A stretch of 40,051 nt of DNA from an uncultured Psychroflexus sp. (GCA_913056525.1 CAJXLO010000011.1:1-40051); one strand, 5' to 3'; shown: positions 1-10,714, numbered from the stretch's first letter. Made by a program: numbers and translations. Notes: generated by a model not told the origin, from the sequence alone.

Positions 1-177
1 ACTGCGATGAAATGGATGATCCGTTTCGCGAGGAAAAGGAATGAGAAGACGATGTCAGCTAAGTTAGCGGCAGAGATACTTTCAGCTTATAAAGAGGAAG
101 GTGCGGCCGTAAAGAAAAAAGTGGACACTCATAGAATGGCTGAGGCAAATAAAGCATTTTCACATTTTAGATTTTAA
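1..177 (+). CDS. rpsG: 30S ribosomal protein S7, C-terminal part (5' end outside window)
   Basis: Only the last 58 codons are visible, in frame 1, ending at TAA. The residues ([20 protein letters not shown] early, then a Lys-rich stretch and [15 protein letters not shown] at the end) match the C-terminal helices of S7, which binds the 3' domain of 16S rRNA and starts assembly of the small-subunit head. It is followed 6 bp later by fusA, the usual str-operon order (rpsL-rpsG-fusA). The beginning of the gene lies before base 1, so its start and full length cannot be judged. Confidence 0.93.
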   Translation, partial: TAMKWMIRFARKRNEKTMSAKLAAEILSAYKEEGAAVKKKVDTHRMAEANKAFSHFRF

Positions 178-183
178 TTAGAG

Positions 184-2304
184 ATGGCACAAAGAGATTT
201 AAAATTTACAAGGAACATAGGAATTGCAGCGCACATTGATGCGGGAAAGACAACCACGACAGAACGTATTCTGTATTATACAGGAATCAGTCATAAGATA
301 GGAGAAGTCCATGATGGAGCTGCTGTAATGGATTGGATGGACCAGGAACAGGAAAGAGGAATAACTATAACATCTGCAGCCACTCATTGTACATGGCCTT
401 ATCAGGGAAAAGATTACGTGGTTAATATTATTGATACGCCTGGACACGTGGATTTCACCGTTGAAGTAGAGCGTTCACTAAGAGTCCTGGACGGAGTTAT
501 TGCCTTGTTCAGTGCGGTTGATGGTGTAGAGCCGCAATCCGAGACTGTATGGCGTCAAGCGGATAAATATAGAGTCCCCAGATTAGGCTTTGTCAACAAG
601 ATGGACCGTCAAGGTTCTGATTTTTTCATGGTATGTAACCAGGTGAAAGAAATGCTAGGCGGTAATCCGGTCCCACTTCAAGTACCTATTGGAGATGAGG
701 CGGATTTTAAAGGCGTCGTTGACCTAATTTCTAAGAAAGCCGTTATCTGGAACGACGACGATTATGGAATGACCTATGAAGAAGTGGACATTCCTGAAGA
801 CCTGGTTGAACAGGTCAACACCTATAGAGCTCAACTCGTGGAAGCTGTAGCTGAATATGATGAAGAGTTGATGGAGAAGTTCTTTGAAGATGAGAATTCC
901 ATTACAGAAGATGAGATCATCAATGCACTGAGAGCCGCAACTATAGATATGTCCATTATCCCGATGATGTGTGGTTCTGCCTTCAAGAACAAAGGTGTAC
1001 AGGCACTATTGGACGCCGTTATGAGATATTTACCTTCACCGGTAGACGTGGATTCAATAGAAGGCCATAATCCGAATACTAATGATGTAGAGACCAGAAA
1101 ACCTGATGTAAAATCTCCATTCTCAGCACTTGCGTTCAAGATCGCTACTGATCCTTACGTAGGAAGATTAGCTTTCTTTAGAACATATTCAGGTCGACTC
1201 GAGGCTGGCTCTTATGTTTATAATAATCGTTCCGGGAAAAAGGAAAGAATTTCGAGGATGTACCAAATGCATTCCAATAAACAACAGCCTATTGATTTCA
1301 TAGAAGCTGGCGATATTGGTGCAGCCGTAGGTTTTAAGGATATTAAAACTGGTGATACTCTTACGGATATGGACCACCCTATCTTGTTAGAATCAATGAC
1401 TTTCCCTGATCCAGTAATCGGTGTGGCCGTTGAACCTAAGACGAAGGCAGATGTTGAAAAAATGGGGAATGCTCTTGCTAAATTAGCTGAAGAAGACCCT
1501 ACTTTCCAGGTGAAAACCGATGAAGCTTCAGGCCAAACGATCATATCCGGTATGGGTGAACTTCATATCGACATTATTATCGACCGAATGAAGAGGGAAT
1601 TTAAGGTTGAAGTAAATGTGGGAGAACCACAGGTTGAATACAAAGAGGCTATTAAGCAAACGAAACAACACCGTGAGGTCTACAAGAAACAAACTGGTGG
1701 TCGTGGTAAGTTTGCCGACATCGATTTTGAGATAGGACCAGTTGATGAAGACTTTGAAGAAGAAAAAGGCCTTCAATTCGTTGATCAAATAAAAGGAGGT
1801 AACATCCCTAAAGAGTTTATCCCATCAGTTCAAAAGGGTTTTGAAGATTCCATGCAAAATGGTCCTTTAGCTGGATTTGAAATAGATAGTATGAAGATCA
1901 CGTTGAAGGATGGATCCTATCACCCCGTTGACTCAGATCAATTATCATTTGAAGTTGCCGCTAACTTAGGGTTTAAGACCGCAGCTAAAGCAGCTGGAGC
2001 CGTTGTTCTTGAACCTATGATGAAAGTTGAGGTAGTCACACCTGAAGATAATATGGGCGATGTCGTAGGTGACCTGAATCGTAGAAGAGGTCAAGTGAAC
2101 GATATGTTCGATAGAAGTGGAGCCAAGATCGTCAAAGCGGTTGTTCCACTTTCAGAAATGTTCGGTTATGTAACCACTTTAAGGACATTATCATCTGGTA
2201 GAGCTACTTCAACAATGGAATTCTCTCATTATGAAGAAACACCACAGAACATATCTGAAGAGATCATCGCTAAAGCTAAAGGGTTGACCACTAATCAAGA
2301 ATAA
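184..2304 (+). CDS. fusA: Translation elongation factor G
   Basis: GTPase that moves tRNAs and mRNA through the ribosome and, with ribosome recycling factor, splits spent ribosomes. At 706 residues it is full length. All G motifs are present: AHIDAGKT near residues 16-23, RGITI (switch I), DTPGHVD near 84-90, NKMD near 138-141 and GSA in the CGSAFKN motif. Domain IV and V regions follow without interruption. The ATG lies 6 bp after rpsG and has no Shine-Dalgarno sequence. Downstream comes rpsJ rather than tuf, so the str and S10 operons are joined here without a tuf gene between them. Bacteroidota may carry more than one EF-G paralogue; the position next to rpsG marks this as the canonical one. 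Confidence 0.98.
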   Translation: MAQRDLKFTRNIGIAAHIDAGKTTTTERILYYTGISHKIGEVHDGAAVMDWMDQEQERGITITSAATHCTWPYQGKDYVVNIIDTPGHVDFTVEVERSLRVLDGVIALFSAVDGVEPQSETVWRQADKYRVPRLGFVNKMDRQGSDFFMVCNQVKEMLGGNPVPLQVPIGDEADFKGVVDLISKKAVIWNDDDYGMTYEEVDIPEDLVEQVNTYRAQLVEAVAEYDEELMEKFFEDENSITEDEIINALRAATIDMSIIPMMCGSAFKNKGVQALLDAVMRYLPSPVDVDSIEGHNPNTNDVETRKPDVKSPFSALAFKIATDPYVGRLAFFRTYSGRLEAGSYVYNNRSGKKERISRMYQMHSNKQQPIDFIEAGDIGAAVGFKDIKTGDTLTDMDHPILLESMTFPDPVIGVAVEPKTKADVEKMGNALAKLAEEDPTFQVKTDEASGQTIISGMGELHIDIIIDRMKREFKVEVNVGEPQVEYKEAIKQTKQHREVYKKQTGGRGKFADIDFEIGPVDEDFEEEKGLQFVDQIKGGNIPKEFIPSVQKGFEDSMQNGPLAGFEIDSMKITLKDGSYHPVDSDQLSFEVAANLGFKTAAKAAGAVVLEPMMKVEVVTPEDNMGDVVGDLNRRRGQVNDMFDRSGAKIVKAVVPLSEMFGYVTTLRTLSSGRATSTMEFSHYEETPQNISEEIIAKAKGLTTNQE

Positions 2305-2309
2305 GCACT

Positions 2310-2615
2310 ATGAATCAGAAAATAAGAATCAAACTCAAATCCTACGACCATAATTTAGTAGATAAATCTGCTGAAAAAATCGTAAAGACCGTGAAAACGA
2401 CCGGTGCTGTAATAACTGGTCCTATACCTTTGCCAACTAAGAAAAGAGTATTTACTGTCTTACGTTCTCCTCACGTGAACAAAAAATCAAGGGAACAGTT
2501 CCAATTGGACTCTTTCAAAAGACTTTTGGACATCTATAGTTCATCATCCAAGACTATAGATGCCTTGATGAAACTTGAGCTACCGAGTGGCGTAGAAGTA
2601 GAAATTAAAGTATAA
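2310..2615 (+). CDS. rpsJ: 30S ribosomal protein S10
   Basis: S10 of the small-subunit head; in other bacteria it is also NusE, the partner of NusB and NusG in antitermination and in coupling transcription to translation. The 101 residues match the family length. The [12 protein letters not shown] motif of the long loop is at about 53-64. It starts 5 bp after fusA and opens the S10 part of the cluster. Nothing unusual is seen. Confidence 0.97.
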   Translation: MNQKIRIKLKSYDHNLVDKSAEKIVKTVKTTGAVITGPIPLPTKKRVFTVLRSPHVNKKSREQFQLDSFKRLLDIYSSSSKTIDALMKLELPSGVEVEIKV

Positions 2616-2633
2616 ACAATTAATTAAATCAAT

Positions 2634-3251
2634 ATGTCTGGGTTATTAGGAAAAAAAATAGGTATGACCAGCTTGTTCGATGACAATGGTAAAAATCTAC
2701 CCTGTACTGTCATTAAAGCTGGACCATGCTCAGTTACCCAAGTCAGAACCATTGAGGTTGACGGGTATGAAGCTCTTCAACTTGGTTTCGATGACAAATC
2801 AGACAAAAATACTAGCAAAGCGCTCAAGAAACATTTTGAGAAAGCAGGTACAAGTGTTAAAAGTCTAGTCAGCGAATTCAAGTTTGATAGTAATGAACTT
2901 AAGTTAGGTGATGAAGTTAAGGCGGACATCTTTGAAGAAGGTGATTTCGTTGATATTTCAGGAAATTCTAAAGGGAAAGGTTTTCAAGGTGTAGTTAAGC
3001 GACATGGCTTTAGTGGTGTAGGCGATAAAACTCACGGTCAGGGTGATCAGCTAAGAGCTGGTGGCTCCGTTGGTGGAGCGTCTGATCCATCCAGGGTCTT
3101 TAAAGGTACCAGAATGGCCGGCCAAACCGGAAATAAAAAGGTTACCGTTCAAAACCTGAAGGTATTGAAGGTCGATGCTGAAAACAATTTAATCGTAGTC
3201 AAAGGTTGTGTCCCTGGACATAAAAATGCTTATTTAAAGATTCAAAAGTAA
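2634..3251 (+). CDS. rplC: 50S ribosomal protein L3
   Basis: L3 reaches toward the peptidyl-transferase centre of the large subunit and is among the first proteins to assemble. The 205-residue sequence has the N-terminal [13 protein letters not shown] signature and the conserved loop [20 protein letters not shown] in the centre. Its TAA shares one base with the ATG of rplD (TAATG at 3249-3253), which suggests coupled translation of the two proteins. Confidence 0.97.
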   Translation: MSGLLGKKIGMTSLFDDNGKNLPCTVIKAGPCSVTQVRTIEVDGYEALQLGFDDKSDKNTSKALKKHFEKAGTSVKSLVSEFKFDSNELKLGDEVKADIFEEGDFVDISGNSKGKGFQGVVKRHGFSGVGDKTHGQGDQLRAGGSVGGASDPSRVFKGTRMAGQTGNKKVTVQNLKVLKVDAENNLIVVKGCVPGHKNAYLKIQK

Positions 3252-3883
3252 TGGAAGCAAAAGTATTTGATAAAACAGGAAAAGAGACTGGGAAAAAGGT
3301 TCAACTCAGTGACGACATATTTGCTATCACTCCTAATGAACATGCCGTTTACCTTGATGTTAAGCAACATAGAGCTAACTTAAGGCAAGGAACTCATAAA
3401 TCTAAAGAACGAGCTGACATTAAAGGTAGCGGAAAAAAGATAAAGCGGCAGAAAGGAACAGGAACCGCAAGAGCCGGGAGTATTAAGTCTCCCATTTTCA
3501 GAGGTGGTGGTAGAGTATTTGGTCCTACGCCAAGAGATTACAGTTTTAAGGTCAATAAAAAGGTTAAGCGTTTGGCCAGGATATCTGCCCTTTCCCAAAA
3601 GCTCGCTAAAAATGAACTTCTCATAATAGAAGATTTTGCTTTTGATAATCCAAAGACTAAGACTTTTAAAAAAGTTATAGATTCTTTAAAATTAAATGAG
3701 AAAAAAACAATTTTCGCATTTGGGGAATCAAATAAAAACGTATATTTGTCATCTCGTAATTTAGAACACTATGATGTTGTAAATTACTCACAATTAAATA
3801 CTTATAGAATATTAGATAATAATGTTCTCGTGTTATCACTATCGGCTCTAGAAAAATTAGAGTCTAATTTAAAAGTTGATTAG
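3251..3883 (+). CDS. rplD: 50S ribosomal protein L4
   Basis: L4 lines the peptide exit tunnel. In E. coli it also represses the S10 operon; whether that happens here cannot be told from sequence. 210 residues, with the long basic tunnel loop (KIKRQKGTGTARAGS and FRGGGRVFGPTPRDY, roughly residues 60-100). The start overlaps the rplC stop by one base. The codons at about 3660-3860 are distinctly A+T-rich, as is common for the less constrained C-terminal domain. Confidence 0.97.
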   Translation: MEAKVFDKTGKETGKKVQLSDDIFAITPNEHAVYLDVKQHRANLRQGTHKSKERADIKGSGKKIKRQKGTGTARAGSIKSPIFRGGGRVFGPTPRDYSFKVNKKVKRLARISALSQKLAKNELLIIEDFAFDNPKTKTFKKVIDSLKLNEKKTIFAFGESNKNVYLSSRNLEHYDVVNYSQLNTYRILDNNVLVLSLSALEKLESNLKVD

Positions 3884-3888
3884 TCGTT

Positions 3889-4179
3889 ATGGAATATTCA
3901 ATTCAACCTATAATATCTGAAAAGGCAACTGACGATAGTGAGTTAAAGAACCGCTATTGGTTCAAAGTTGATAAAAGAGCAAGTAAGTACGATGTAAAAA
4001 GAATCATTGAGGATATCTATGAAGTGAATGTTTCTAAGGTGCGGACGATGAACATCAAACCAAAAAGCAAAAGTCGTTTCACCAAGACTGGAGTAATTTC
4101 CGGCGCTACATCAGCTTACAAAAAAGCAATAGTTGACCTAAAAGATGATGATACTATTGACATTTATAGTAACCTTTAA
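3889..4179 (+). CDS. rplW: 50S ribosomal protein L23
   Basis: L23 sits at the exit of the peptide tunnel and is the docking site for trigger factor and the signal recognition particle. The 96 residues begin with the family pattern IIPISEKAT-like (QPIISEKATDD) and include the VDKRASKYDVKRIIE segment. It lies 5 bp after rplD within the operon. Confidence 0.96.
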   Translation: MEYSIQPIISEKATDDSELKNRYWFKVDKRASKYDVKRIIEDIYEVNVSKVRTMNIKPKSKSRFTKTGVISGATSAYKKAIVDLKDDDTIDIYSNL

Positions 4180-4188
4180 TATAGAAGT

Positions 4189-5016
4189 ATGGCTGTAAAA
4201 AAATTAAAACCTACAACTCCTGGGCAACGTTTCAAAATAGCTAATGGTTTTGACGCGTTAACTACTGATAAGCCAGAAAAAAGCTTGTTAAAGAGTTACA
4301 AAAAGTCTGGAGGTAGAAATAATAATGGTAGGATGACTATGCGCTATAAGGGTGGTGGTCATAAAAAACGGTATAGACTGATCGATTTTAAAAGGTCAAA
4401 GAAAAATGTTGATGCTGAGGTTAAATCCGTAGAATACGATCCAAATCGTTCTGCTTTCATATCACTCATTGAGTATAAGGATGGAGAGAAAACCTACATT
4501 ATTGCTCCAACCGGCATTAAAGTAGGTCAAATGGTCAGAACTGCTGAGTCCTCGAATGAGGTGAGAGTAGGTGATTACCTAAGCTTAAGGTCTATACCCT
4601 ATGGTACGATAATATCCTGTATTGAACTTCATCCCGGTAAAGGCGCTAGTTTGGCCAGAAGTGCAGGTACATTCGCACAACTTATCGCGAAAGAAGGTAA
4701 ATATGTGACAGTTAAATTACCTTCTGGCGAAATTAGACAAATTTTAGGAAGTTGCTATGCAATGGTAGGTTCAGTTTCCAATAGTGACCATCAATTGGTA
4801 ATTTCTGGTAAAGCTGGTAGAAGTAGATGGTTAGGAAGAAGACCTAGAACACGTGCAGTAGTAATGAATCCAGTTGATCATCCAATGGGTGGTGGTGAAG
4901 GTAAAGCCTCTGGTGGTCATCCACGTTCAAGAAAAGGACTTTCTGCAAAAGGTCTAAAAACAAGAAGTAAAACCAAATCGAGCAATAAGCATATTATTGA
5001 GCGACGAAAAAAATAA
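4189..5016 (+). CDS. rplB: 50S ribosomal protein L2
   Basis: L2 is needed for subunit joining and peptidyl-transferase activity. At 275 residues it is full length. The diagnostic C-terminal motif [19 protein letters not shown], which carries the conserved histidine near residue 230, is intact, as is the N-terminal [18 protein letters not shown] motif. It lies 9 bp after rplW and 3 bp before rpsS. Confidence 0.98.
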   Translation: MAVKKLKPTTPGQRFKIANGFDALTTDKPEKSLLKSYKKSGGRNNNGRMTMRYKGGGHKKRYRLIDFKRSKKNVDAEVKSVEYDPNRSAFISLIEYKDGEKTYIIAPTGIKVGQMVRTAESSNEVRVGDYLSLRSIPYGTIISCIELHPGKGASLARSAGTFAQLIAKEGKYVTVKLPSGEIRQILGSCYAMVGSVSNSDHQLVISGKAGRSRWLGRRPRTRAVVMNPVDHPMGGGEGKASGGHPRSRKGLSAKGLKTRSKTKSSNKHIIERRKK

Positions 5017-5019
5017 ATT

Positions 5020-5295
5020 ATGCCTAGATCATTAAAAAAAGGACCTTATGTTCACTTTAAGTTGCAGAGAAAGATCGAGCAGGCTGAGAAATCTGGTAAA
5101 AAACAGGTTATAAAAACCTGGTCAAGATCTTCAATGATAACACCTGATTTTGTAGGTAAGACTTTTGGTGTTCACAATGGTAAACAATTCGTTCCCGTTT
5201 TTATTACTGAGAACATGGTAGGCCATAAACTCGGAGAATTTTCCCCTACAAGAACTTTTAGAGGTCATACTAGCGCTAAAAACAAAAAAGCATAA
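5020..5295 (+). CDS. rpsS: 30S ribosomal protein S19
   Basis: S19 forms a complex with S13 in the small-subunit head near the A-site tRNA. 91 residues, starting [11 protein letters not shown] and containing the conserved [17 protein letters not shown] block at about residues 66-82. The spacer to rplB is only 3 bp, and the ATG has no Shine-Dalgarno sequence. Confidence 0.97.
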   Translation: MPRSLKKGPYVHFKLQRKIEQAEKSGKKQVIKTWSRSSMITPDFVGKTFGVHNGKQFVPVFITENMVGHKLGEFSPTRTFRGHTSAKNKKA

Positions 5296-5297
5296 CC

Positions 5298-5702
5298 ATG
5301 GGTGTTAAAAAAAGGAACAAAGCTGAGTCCATTAAAGAGAAAAAGCAATCATTAGCATTTGCCAGGCTTAATAATTGCCCTACTTCACCTAGAAAGATGC
5401 GACTCGTCGTAGATACTATTAGAGGTCAACGTGTGGAAACAGCACTTAATAAATTAAGATTTACCAATAGAGAATCCGCTAAGAGACTGGAAAAACTTTT
5501 GCTCTCAGCAATTGCAAATTGGCAATCAAAAAATGAAGATGCCGATGTTGAATCCGCTGATCTTTTTGTAAAGGAAATAAAAGTTGATAGTGCAGGTATG
5601 CTTAAGAGATTAAGACCTGCACCTCAAGGTAGAGCACACAGAATAAGAAAGCGATCTAATCACGTCACCTTGATTCTAGGTGAAAATTTCAATGAAAACT
5701 AA
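5298..5702 (+). CDS. rplV: 50S ribosomal protein L22
   Basis: L22 lines the narrow part of the exit tunnel and is a known site of macrolide resistance changes. At 134 residues it is longer than the 110-residue E. coli protein because of a Lys-rich N-terminal extension of about 20 residues. The core has [14 protein letters not shown] near residues 30-43 and the hairpin tip with [19 protein letters not shown] toward the end. The start at 5298 is the only ATG that joins closely to rpsS (2 bp). Confidence 0.96.
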   Translation: MGVKKRNKAESIKEKKQSLAFARLNNCPTSPRKMRLVVDTIRGQRVETALNKLRFTNRESAKRLEKLLLSAIANWQSKNEDADVESADLFVKEIKVDSAGMLKRLRPAPQGRAHRIRKRSNHVTLILGENFNEN

Positions 5703-5705
5703 ATT

Positions 5706-6416
5706 ATGGGTCAAAAGACAAATCCTATTGGAAATAGACTTGGTATCATTAAAGGATGGGACTCCAACTGGTACGGTGGAAGAAGACACGGCGAATACCT
5801 TAAGGAAGATGATAAGCTAAGAAAGTACCTACATGCTAGGCTGTCTAAGGCTAGTGTCTCAAAAATCGTTATTGAAAGAACACTTAAGTTGGTAACAATT
5901 ACCATAACTACTGCTCGTCCTGGTATTATCATTGGTAAGGGAGGCCAAGAGGTCGATAAATTAAAGGAAGAACTTAAGAAGCTAACCTCCAAGGACGTGC
6001 AGGTTAATATCTATGAGATAAAACGACCTGAACTAGATGCATTCCTTGTAGCTTCTAGTATTGCTAGACAAGTAGAGAACAGAATTTCATACAGGAGAGC
6101 TATTAAAATGGCCATTGCTGCGACCATGAGAATGAACGCTGAAGGAATCAAAATCCAAATTTCAGGAAGACTCAACGGAGCTGAAATGGCTAGAGTTGAA
6201 ACTTTTAAGGAAGGAAGGATACCATTATCCACCTACAGAGCGGATATTGATTTTGCCATCGCCGAGGCTCATACAACTTATGGCCGTTTAGGTGTAAAGG
6301 TATGGATAATGAAGGGCGAAGTGTATGGTAAAAGAGAGCTTTCACCTTTATTAGGTTTTTCTAAGAATGACAGCAAAGGGAAAGGTAAAAGAACCAACCC
6401 AAAACGTAATAAATAA
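5706..6416 (+). CDS. rpsC: 30S ribosomal protein S3
   Basis: S3 is part of the mRNA entry tunnel and helps unwind mRNA. 236 residues. The N-terminal start [14 protein letters not shown], the KH-domain loop GIIIGKGG at about residues 76-83, and the C-terminal domain with [10 protein letters not shown] and GVKVWI are all visible. It ends in a short basic tail ([13 protein letters not shown]). It sits 3 bp after rplV. Confidence 0.97.
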   Translation: MGQKTNPIGNRLGIIKGWDSNWYGGRRHGEYLKEDDKLRKYLHARLSKASVSKIVIERTLKLVTITITTARPGIIIGKGGQEVDKLKEELKKLTSKDVQVNIYEIKRPELDAFLVASSIARQVENRISYRRAIKMAIAATMRMNAEGIKIQISGRLNGAEMARVETFKEGRIPLSTYRADIDFAIAEAHTTYGRLGVKVWIMKGEVYGKRELSPLLGFSKNDSKGKGKRTNPKRNK

Positions 6417-6427
6417 GTTAACTTATC

Positions 6428-6847
6428 ATGCTACAGCCTAAGAAAACAAAATATAGAAAACAGCAGAAAGGTAAGATGAAAGGTGTTTCCCAAAGAGGTC
6501 ACAGACTTTCTAATGGTACTTTTGGGATAAAATCCTTAGATACTAGTTTTGTAACGTCAAGGCAAATAGAAGCTGCACGTATCGCTGCTACTCGTTACAT
6601 GAAAAGAGATGGTTCATTGTGGATAAAGATATTTCCTGATAAGCCTATTACAAGTAAGCCTTTAGAAGTAAGAATGGGAAAAGGTAAAGGCGCGGTGGAG
6701 TATTATGCAGCTCCTGTTAAACCAGGAAGGATAATTATTGAAATTGGAGGGGTATCTAAGCGTGTCGCTAAAGAAGCCTTGCGATTAGCTTCACAAAAGC
6801 TGCCTGTTAAAACAAAGTTCATCGTTGCTAGAGATTATCAAGAATAA
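6428..6847 (+). CDS. rplP: 50S ribosomal protein L16
   Basis: L16 helps position the A-site tRNA on the large subunit. 139 residues, beginning [19 protein letters not shown], with the [11 protein letters not shown] and [12 protein letters not shown] motifs in the middle. It is followed 3 bp later by rpmC. No anomaly is seen. Confidence 0.97.
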   Translation: MLQPKKTKYRKQQKGKMKGVSQRGHRLSNGTFGIKSLDTSFVTSRQIEAARIAATRYMKRDGSLWIKIFPDKPITSKPLEVRMGKGKGAVEYYAAPVKPGRIIIEIGGVSKRVAKEALRLASQKLPVKTKFIVARDYQE

Positions 6848-6850
6848 GCT

Positions 6851-7042
6851 ATGAAAAAGACAGAGATAAAGAAAATGTCCCTATCCGAGCTCAATGAGGC
6901 GCTTGTCAATTCCAAAAAGAAATATAGGAATTTAAAGCTTACACACTCGGTAAGTCCACTGGAAAACCCTTCAGAGATAAAATTGGTTAGACGTTCTATT
7001 GCAAGGATCAAGACGGAGATCAAATTAAAATCTGTTCAGTAA
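6851..7042 (+). CDS. rpmC: 50S ribosomal protein L29
   Basis: A small helical protein (63 residues) near the tunnel exit, next to L23. The pattern of two long helices is visible: MSLSELNEAL first, then IKLVRRSIARIKTEI. The position between rplP and rpsQ is canonical and supports the call. Confidence 0.95.
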   Translation: MKKTEIKKMSLSELNEALVNSKKKYRNLKLTHSVSPLENPSEIKLVRRSIARIKTEIKLKSVQ

Positions 7043-7051
7043 TATTTGATT

Positions 7052-7309
7052 ATGGAAAAAAGAAATCTAAGAAAAGAGAGAATTGGTATAGTTTCCAGTG
7101 ATAAGATGCTCAAGTCAATTATCGTTAAAGAAACTAAAAAGACAAAGCATCCTAAATACGGGAAGTTCGTCCTTAAAACCAAAAAATATGTCGTTCACGA
7201 CGAAAAGGAAGAGTCCAAGCCTGGTGATAAAGTAAGAATAATGGAAACAAGACCATTAAGCAAGACCAAAAGATGGAGATTAGTAGATGTATTAGAAAGA
7301 GCTAAATAA
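7052..7309 (+). CDS. rpsQ: 30S ribosomal protein S17
   Basis: S17 is an early-assembling OB-fold protein of the small subunit. I chose the ATG at 7052, giving 85 residues that begin [12 protein letters not shown]. An in-frame TTG at 7046 would add only two residues, lies 3 bp after rpmC, and is a less likely start. Conserved parts are [19 protein letters not shown] near residues 12-30 and the final [12 protein letters not shown]. The next gene, rplN, follows after 1 bp. Confidence 0.95.
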   Translation: MEKRNLRKERIGIVSSDKMLKSIIVKETKKTKHPKYGKFVLKTKKYVVHDEKEESKPGDKVRIMETRPLSKTKRWRLVDVLERAK

Positions 7310-7310
7310 A

Positions 7311-7679
7311 ATGGTACAACAAGAATCTATACTTAAGGTAGCCGATAACACCGGAGCAAAGCGTGTTCAAGTAATCAAGGTGCTTGGTGGAACAAGAAGA
7401 CGTTATGCTACTGTAGGTGATAAAGTGGTTGTTAGCGTTAAGGATGCGACACCAAATGGCAATATTAAAGCAGGAGAGATTTCCACTGGTGTAATTGTTC
7501 GAGCTAACAAGGAAGTTAGAAGACAGGACGGTTCTTACATCAGATTTGATGACAATGCTATTGTCCTTTTAGCTCAGACTGGAGAGATGAGAGGAACCAG
7601 AGTCTTTGGCCCAATAGCCAAAGAACTACGAGAGAATAAATTCATGAAAATTGTTTCCTTAGCCCCGGAAGTATTATAA
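7311..7679 (+). CDS. rplN: 50S ribosomal protein L14
   Basis: L14 forms an intersubunit bridge; in other bacteria it is also the target of the silencing factor RsfS. At 122 residues it is exactly typical. It begins [17 protein letters not shown] and contains the [15 protein letters not shown] and [15 protein letters not shown] motifs. First gene of the spc-type segment; no gap or promoter separates it from rpsQ (1 bp). Confidence 0.97.
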   Translation: MVQQESILKVADNTGAKRVQVIKVLGGTRRRYATVGDKVVVSVKDATPNGNIKAGEISTGVIVRANKEVRRQDGSYIRFDDNAIVLLAQTGEMRGTRVFGPIAKELRENKFMKIVSLAPEVL

Positions 7680-7688
7680 AACTAAACA

Positions 7689-8003
7689 ATGAAAAAATTC
7701 AAATTCAAAAAAGGTGATAAGGTTCAAGTTATTGCTGGTGTTGATAAAGGAAAAAATGGTGAGATACTTCAGGTATTAACGCATAAGAACCATGCCATCG
7801 TAGAAGGTGTAAATATCGTTCACAAACACGAAAAACCTTCAGCTAACAATCCACAAGGTGGTATAAAAGAAGTTGAAGCTTCAATCGATATTTCTAATCT
7901 TTCTCACATAGACAAAGATAGTAATCCTACAAGAGTAGGTTTCAGATTCAATAAAGAAGGCAAAAAAGAAAGGTTTGCTAAAAAATCAGGTGAAGTTATA
8001 TAG
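7689..8003 (+). CDS. rplX: 50S ribosomal protein L24
   Basis: L24 is an assembly-initiator protein for the large subunit. 104 residues with a KOW motif ([20 protein letters not shown], about residues 7-26), then [13 protein letters not shown]. It lies 9 bp after rplN and 2 bp before rplE. Confidence 0.96.
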   Translation: MKKFKFKKGDKVQVIAGVDKGKNGEILQVLTHKNHAIVEGVNIVHKHEKPSANNPQGGIKEVEASIDISNLSHIDKDSNPTRVGFRFNKEGKKERFAKKSGEVI

Positions 8004-8005
8004 TT

Positions 8006-8557
8006 ATGAATTACGTACCAAGACTTAAACAAGAATACAAGGATAAAATATTACCTGAATTAACTAAAGAGTTTAGTTACAAAAATACGATGGAAGTACC
8101 TAAGCTTAAAAAGATAGTTGTTAGCCGTGGTGTAGGAGAAGCTATATCTGACAAGAAGCTCTTAGATAAGGCAATAGATGAACTTACAATGATAACCGGA
8201 CAGAAGGCTGTGACTACGAAATCTAAAAAGGATGTTGCGTCTTTTAAGTTAAGAAAAGGCATGCCTGTTGGTGCGATGGTCACCTTGAGAGGGACAAAAA
8301 TGTATGAATTCCTTGACCGACTTATCACAATCGCGCTACCCAGGGTTAGAGATTTTAATGGTATAAGCAATAGTGGCTTTGATGGTAGAGGAAATTACAA
8401 CCTTGGAATTCAAGAACAAATCATATTTCCTGAAATTAACATAGATAAGGTTAATAGAATATCAGGTATGGACATCAGTTTCGTAACAACATCAAGTACG
8501 GACCAGGAGGCAAAATCACTTTTAACACATTTAGGTTTACCCTTTAAAAAGAATTAA
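8006..8557 (+). CDS. rplE: 50S ribosomal protein L5
   Basis: L5 binds 5S rRNA and contacts the P-site tRNA in the central protuberance. 183 residues. Recognised by [18 protein letters not shown] at the start, [16 protein letters not shown] in the middle, and the [18 protein letters not shown] block near residues 130-148. Its stop is 2 bp before rpsN. Confidence 0.97.
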   Translation: MNYVPRLKQEYKDKILPELTKEFSYKNTMEVPKLKKIVVSRGVGEAISDKKLLDKAIDELTMITGQKAVTTKSKKDVASFKLRKGMPVGAMVTLRGTKMYEFLDRLITIALPRVRDFNGISNSGFDGRGNYNLGIQEQIIFPEINIDKVNRISGMDISFVTTSSTDQEAKSLLTHLGLPFKKN

Positions 8558-8559
8558 TT

Positions 8560-8829
8560 ATGGCAAAGGAATCGATGAAAGCACGTGAGGTCAAGCGTGA
8601 AAGAACAGTTCAAAAATACGCGGAAAAGAGAAAGGCACTCAAGGCTGCCGGAGATTATGAAGGTTTACAAAAACTTCCTCGTGATGCTTCGCCTGTCAGA
8701 TTACATAACAGATGTAAATTAACAGGAAGGCCTAAAGGATATATGAGACACTTTGGCGTTTCAAGAGTAATGTTCAGGCAATTAGCAAACAATGGCCTTA
8801 TTCCTGGAATTAAAAAAGCAAGTTGGTAA
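8560..8829 (+). CDS. rpsN: 30S ribosomal protein S14 (zinc-free type)
   Basis: S14 of the small-subunit head. 89 residues. The signature is in the C-terminal half: [20 protein letters not shown], then SRVMFRQLA and the final IPGIKKASW. Only one Cys is present instead of the two CxxC pairs of the zinc-binding form, so this is the C-minus type, with an N-terminal helix ([15 protein letters not shown]). It lies between rplE and rpsH as usual. Confidence 0.96.
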   Translation: MAKESMKAREVKRERTVQKYAEKRKALKAAGDYEGLQKLPRDASPVRLHNRCKLTGRPKGYMRHFGVSRVMFRQLANNGLIPGIKKASW

Positions 8830-8849
8830 AAATTAAGTAAGAAAGAATT

Positions 8850-9248
8850 ATGAACATAGATCCAGTTTCCGATTATTTAACTAGAGTGAGAAACGCCCTT
8901 AGTGCATCTCATCGTGTAGTAGAAATTCCTGCATCAAACTTAAAGAAAGAGATTACCAAGATTTTATTCGATCAAGGTTATATATTAAGTTACAAGTTCA
9001 TTGATGATGGTGTGCAAGGTCAAATAAAGATCGCTCTTAAATATGATAAGGCCACAAATGATTCTGTAATAAAGAAACTACAAAGGGTTAGTAGACCTGG
9101 GTTAAGGCGATATGTAGATCATAATAATATCCCAAGAGTACTTAACGGATTAGGTATTTCTATAGTATCTACTTCCCATGGTCTTATGACTGGTAAACAA
9201 GCTAAATCTAACAACGTAGGAGGTGAAGTCCTATGCTACGTTTATTAA
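8850..9248 (+). CDS. rpsH: 30S ribosomal protein S8
   Basis: S8 binds the central domain of 16S rRNA. In E. coli it represses the spc operon by binding the rplE mRNA; not testable here. 132 residues, with DPVSDYLTRVRNA at the start and the C-terminal signature LGISIVSTSHGLMTGKQAK. The 20-bp spacer before it is one of the longer ones in this part of the cluster. Confidence 0.97.
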   Translation: MNIDPVSDYLTRVRNALSASHRVVEIPASNLKKEITKILFDQGYILSYKFIDDGVQGQIKIALKYDKATNDSVIKKLQRVSRPGLRRYVDHNNIPRVLNGLGISIVSTSHGLMTGKQAKSNNVGGEVLCYVY

Positions 9249-9259
9249 TTTAAAATATT

Positions 9260-9802
9260 ATGTCAAGAATAGGATTAAGTCCGATAATCATTCCAGATGG
9301 TGTTCAAGTTAACATCAATGATAATAAGATTACTGTGAAAGGTAAGTTAGGTGAACTTACACAAGAAGTTCAGGGTATCGATATGGAGGTGAATGATAAT
9401 GAAATTGTTTTCAAAAGGCCTAATGATAAGAAGCTGGTCAAATCGAAACATGGCCTTTATAGAGCTCTTGTCAATAATATGGTACAGGGTGTGACTGAGG
9501 GCTTCACAGCAGAGCTAGAGCTAGTTGGTGTAGGTTACAGAGCATCAAATAAAGGACAACAATTAGATCTAGCTATAGGTTTCTCGCATAATGTTGTTAT
9601 TGATCTTGCTCCAGAGATATCAGTAGAAACTACTACTGAGAAAGGTAAAAACCCAACTATTAAATTAACCTCTTTTGATAAACAGCTTGTCAATCAGGTT
9701 GCTGCGAAAATCAGATCTTATAGAAAACCTGAACCTTACAAAGGAAAAGGAATAAGATATAAAGGTGAACATGTAAGAATCAAAGCAGGTAAATCAGCAT
9801 AA
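9260..9802 (+). CDS. rplF: 50S ribosomal protein L6
   Basis: L6 lies near the factor-binding site of the large subunit. 180 residues with two related domains. Visible markers are MSRIGLSPIIIPDGV at the start, VGVGYRASNKGQ in the second domain and the C-terminal RKPEPYKGKGIRYKGEHV. It lies 11 bp after rpsH. Confidence 0.97.
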   Translation: MSRIGLSPIIIPDGVQVNINDNKITVKGKLGELTQEVQGIDMEVNDNEIVFKRPNDKKLVKSKHGLYRALVNNMVQGVTEGFTAELELVGVGYRASNKGQQLDLAIGFSHNVVIDLAPEISVETTTEKGKNPTIKLTSFDKQLVNQVAAKIRSYRKPEPYKGKGIRYKGEHVRIKAGKSA

Positions 9803-9811
9803 TTAACTACT

Positions 9812-10174
9812 ATGGCCAGAACAACAAAACAAGAAAGAAGAAAGAAACTACATAACCGAATTAGAAAAAAAATTTTCGGAACCGCTGACAGACCCAGGTT
9901 ATCCGTTTACAGGAGCAATAAGGATGTTTATGCACAATTGATAGACGATGTTCATGGAGTGACCCTACTTTCTGCATCTTCAAGCCATTTGGACAAAACC
10001 GATGTTGAAAAAATGAATAAGTCTGACAAAGCAAGACTTGTAGGAAAAGTAATCGCTAACAAAGCCAAAGAGAAAAATATTTCTTCTGTTGTTTTTGATA
10101 GAAGCGGTTATCTTTATCATGGAAGAGTAAAATCATTAGCTGAAGGCGCCCGAGAAGGTGGACTAAAATTTTAA
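9812..10174 (+). CDS. rplR: 50S ribosomal protein L18
   Basis: L18 binds 5S rRNA together with L5 in the central protuberance. 120 residues. The basic N-terminus ([20 protein letters not shown]), [20 protein letters not shown] and the C-terminal [20 protein letters not shown] are family signatures. It is followed by rpsE after 3 bp. Confidence 0.97.
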   Translation: MARTTKQERRKKLHNRIRKKIFGTADRPRLSVYRSNKDVYAQLIDDVHGVTLLSASSSHLDKTDVEKMNKSDKARLVGKVIANKAKEKNISSVVFDRSGYLYHGRVKSLAEGAREGGLKF

Positions 10175-10177
10175 TAT

Positions 10178-10702
10178 ATGTATCAAGATTATAAAAACGT
10201 TGAATTCGTTAAACCAAGTGGTTTAGAGCTAAACGATCGTTTAGTAGGTGTTCAGAGAGTGACCAAAGTAACAAAAGGTGGTAGAGCCTTTGGATTTTCT
10301 GCTATTGTTGTTGTTGGTGATGAAAATGGTGTCGTTGGACAGGGACTTGGCAAATCCAAGGAAGTAGCTGACGCTATTGCCAAAGCAGTTGAAGATGCTA
10401 AAAAAAATCTTGTGAGAATACCACTGATAAACAATTCCATACCTCATCAACAGGTTGGAAAATATTCCGGTGCTAAGGTCGTTTTAATACCAGCTTCACC
10501 TGGTACAGGTGTTATAGCTGGTGGTCCTGCCAGAATCGTTTTAGAATCAGTAGGTGTTCACGACGTACTCTCAAAAAACCAGGGTTCAACTAATCCTCAT
10601 AATGTTGTTAAGGCTACTTTTGATGCACTCTTAAGGTTAAGAAGTCCAGAAGTTGTGGCAAAGCAAAGAGGTATCAGCCTGGATAAAGTATTCAAAGGAT
10701 AA
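10178..10702 (+). CDS. rpsE: 30S ribosomal protein S5
   Basis: S5 is part of the mRNA entry site and affects decoding accuracy. 174 residues. The double-stranded RNA-binding-like N-terminal domain shows [20 protein letters not shown] at about residues 27-46, followed by [15 protein letters not shown]. The C-terminal domain contains [19 protein letters not shown]. It lies 3 bp after rplR. Confidence 0.97.
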   Translation: MYQDYKNVEFVKPSGLELNDRLVGVQRVTKVTKGGRAFGFSAIVVVGDENGVVGQGLGKSKEVADAIAKAVEDAKKNLVRIPLINNSIPHQQVGKYSGAKVVLIPASPGTGVIAGGPARIVLESVGVHDVLSKNQGSTNPHNVVKATFDALLRLRSPEVVAKQRGISLDKVFKG

Positions 10703-10714
10703 GAATTATAAGAT

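Noticed and set aside
199-447. Open frames on the opposite strand of fusA and other conserved genes
   Set aside because: They are antisense shadows of strongly conserved genes, with no domain, signal or start context of their own.
1792-1804. AAAGGAGGTAAC, a textbook Shine-Dalgarno-like sequence
   Set aside because: It lies inside fusA, with no start codon at the right distance; it is codon sequence (KGGN).
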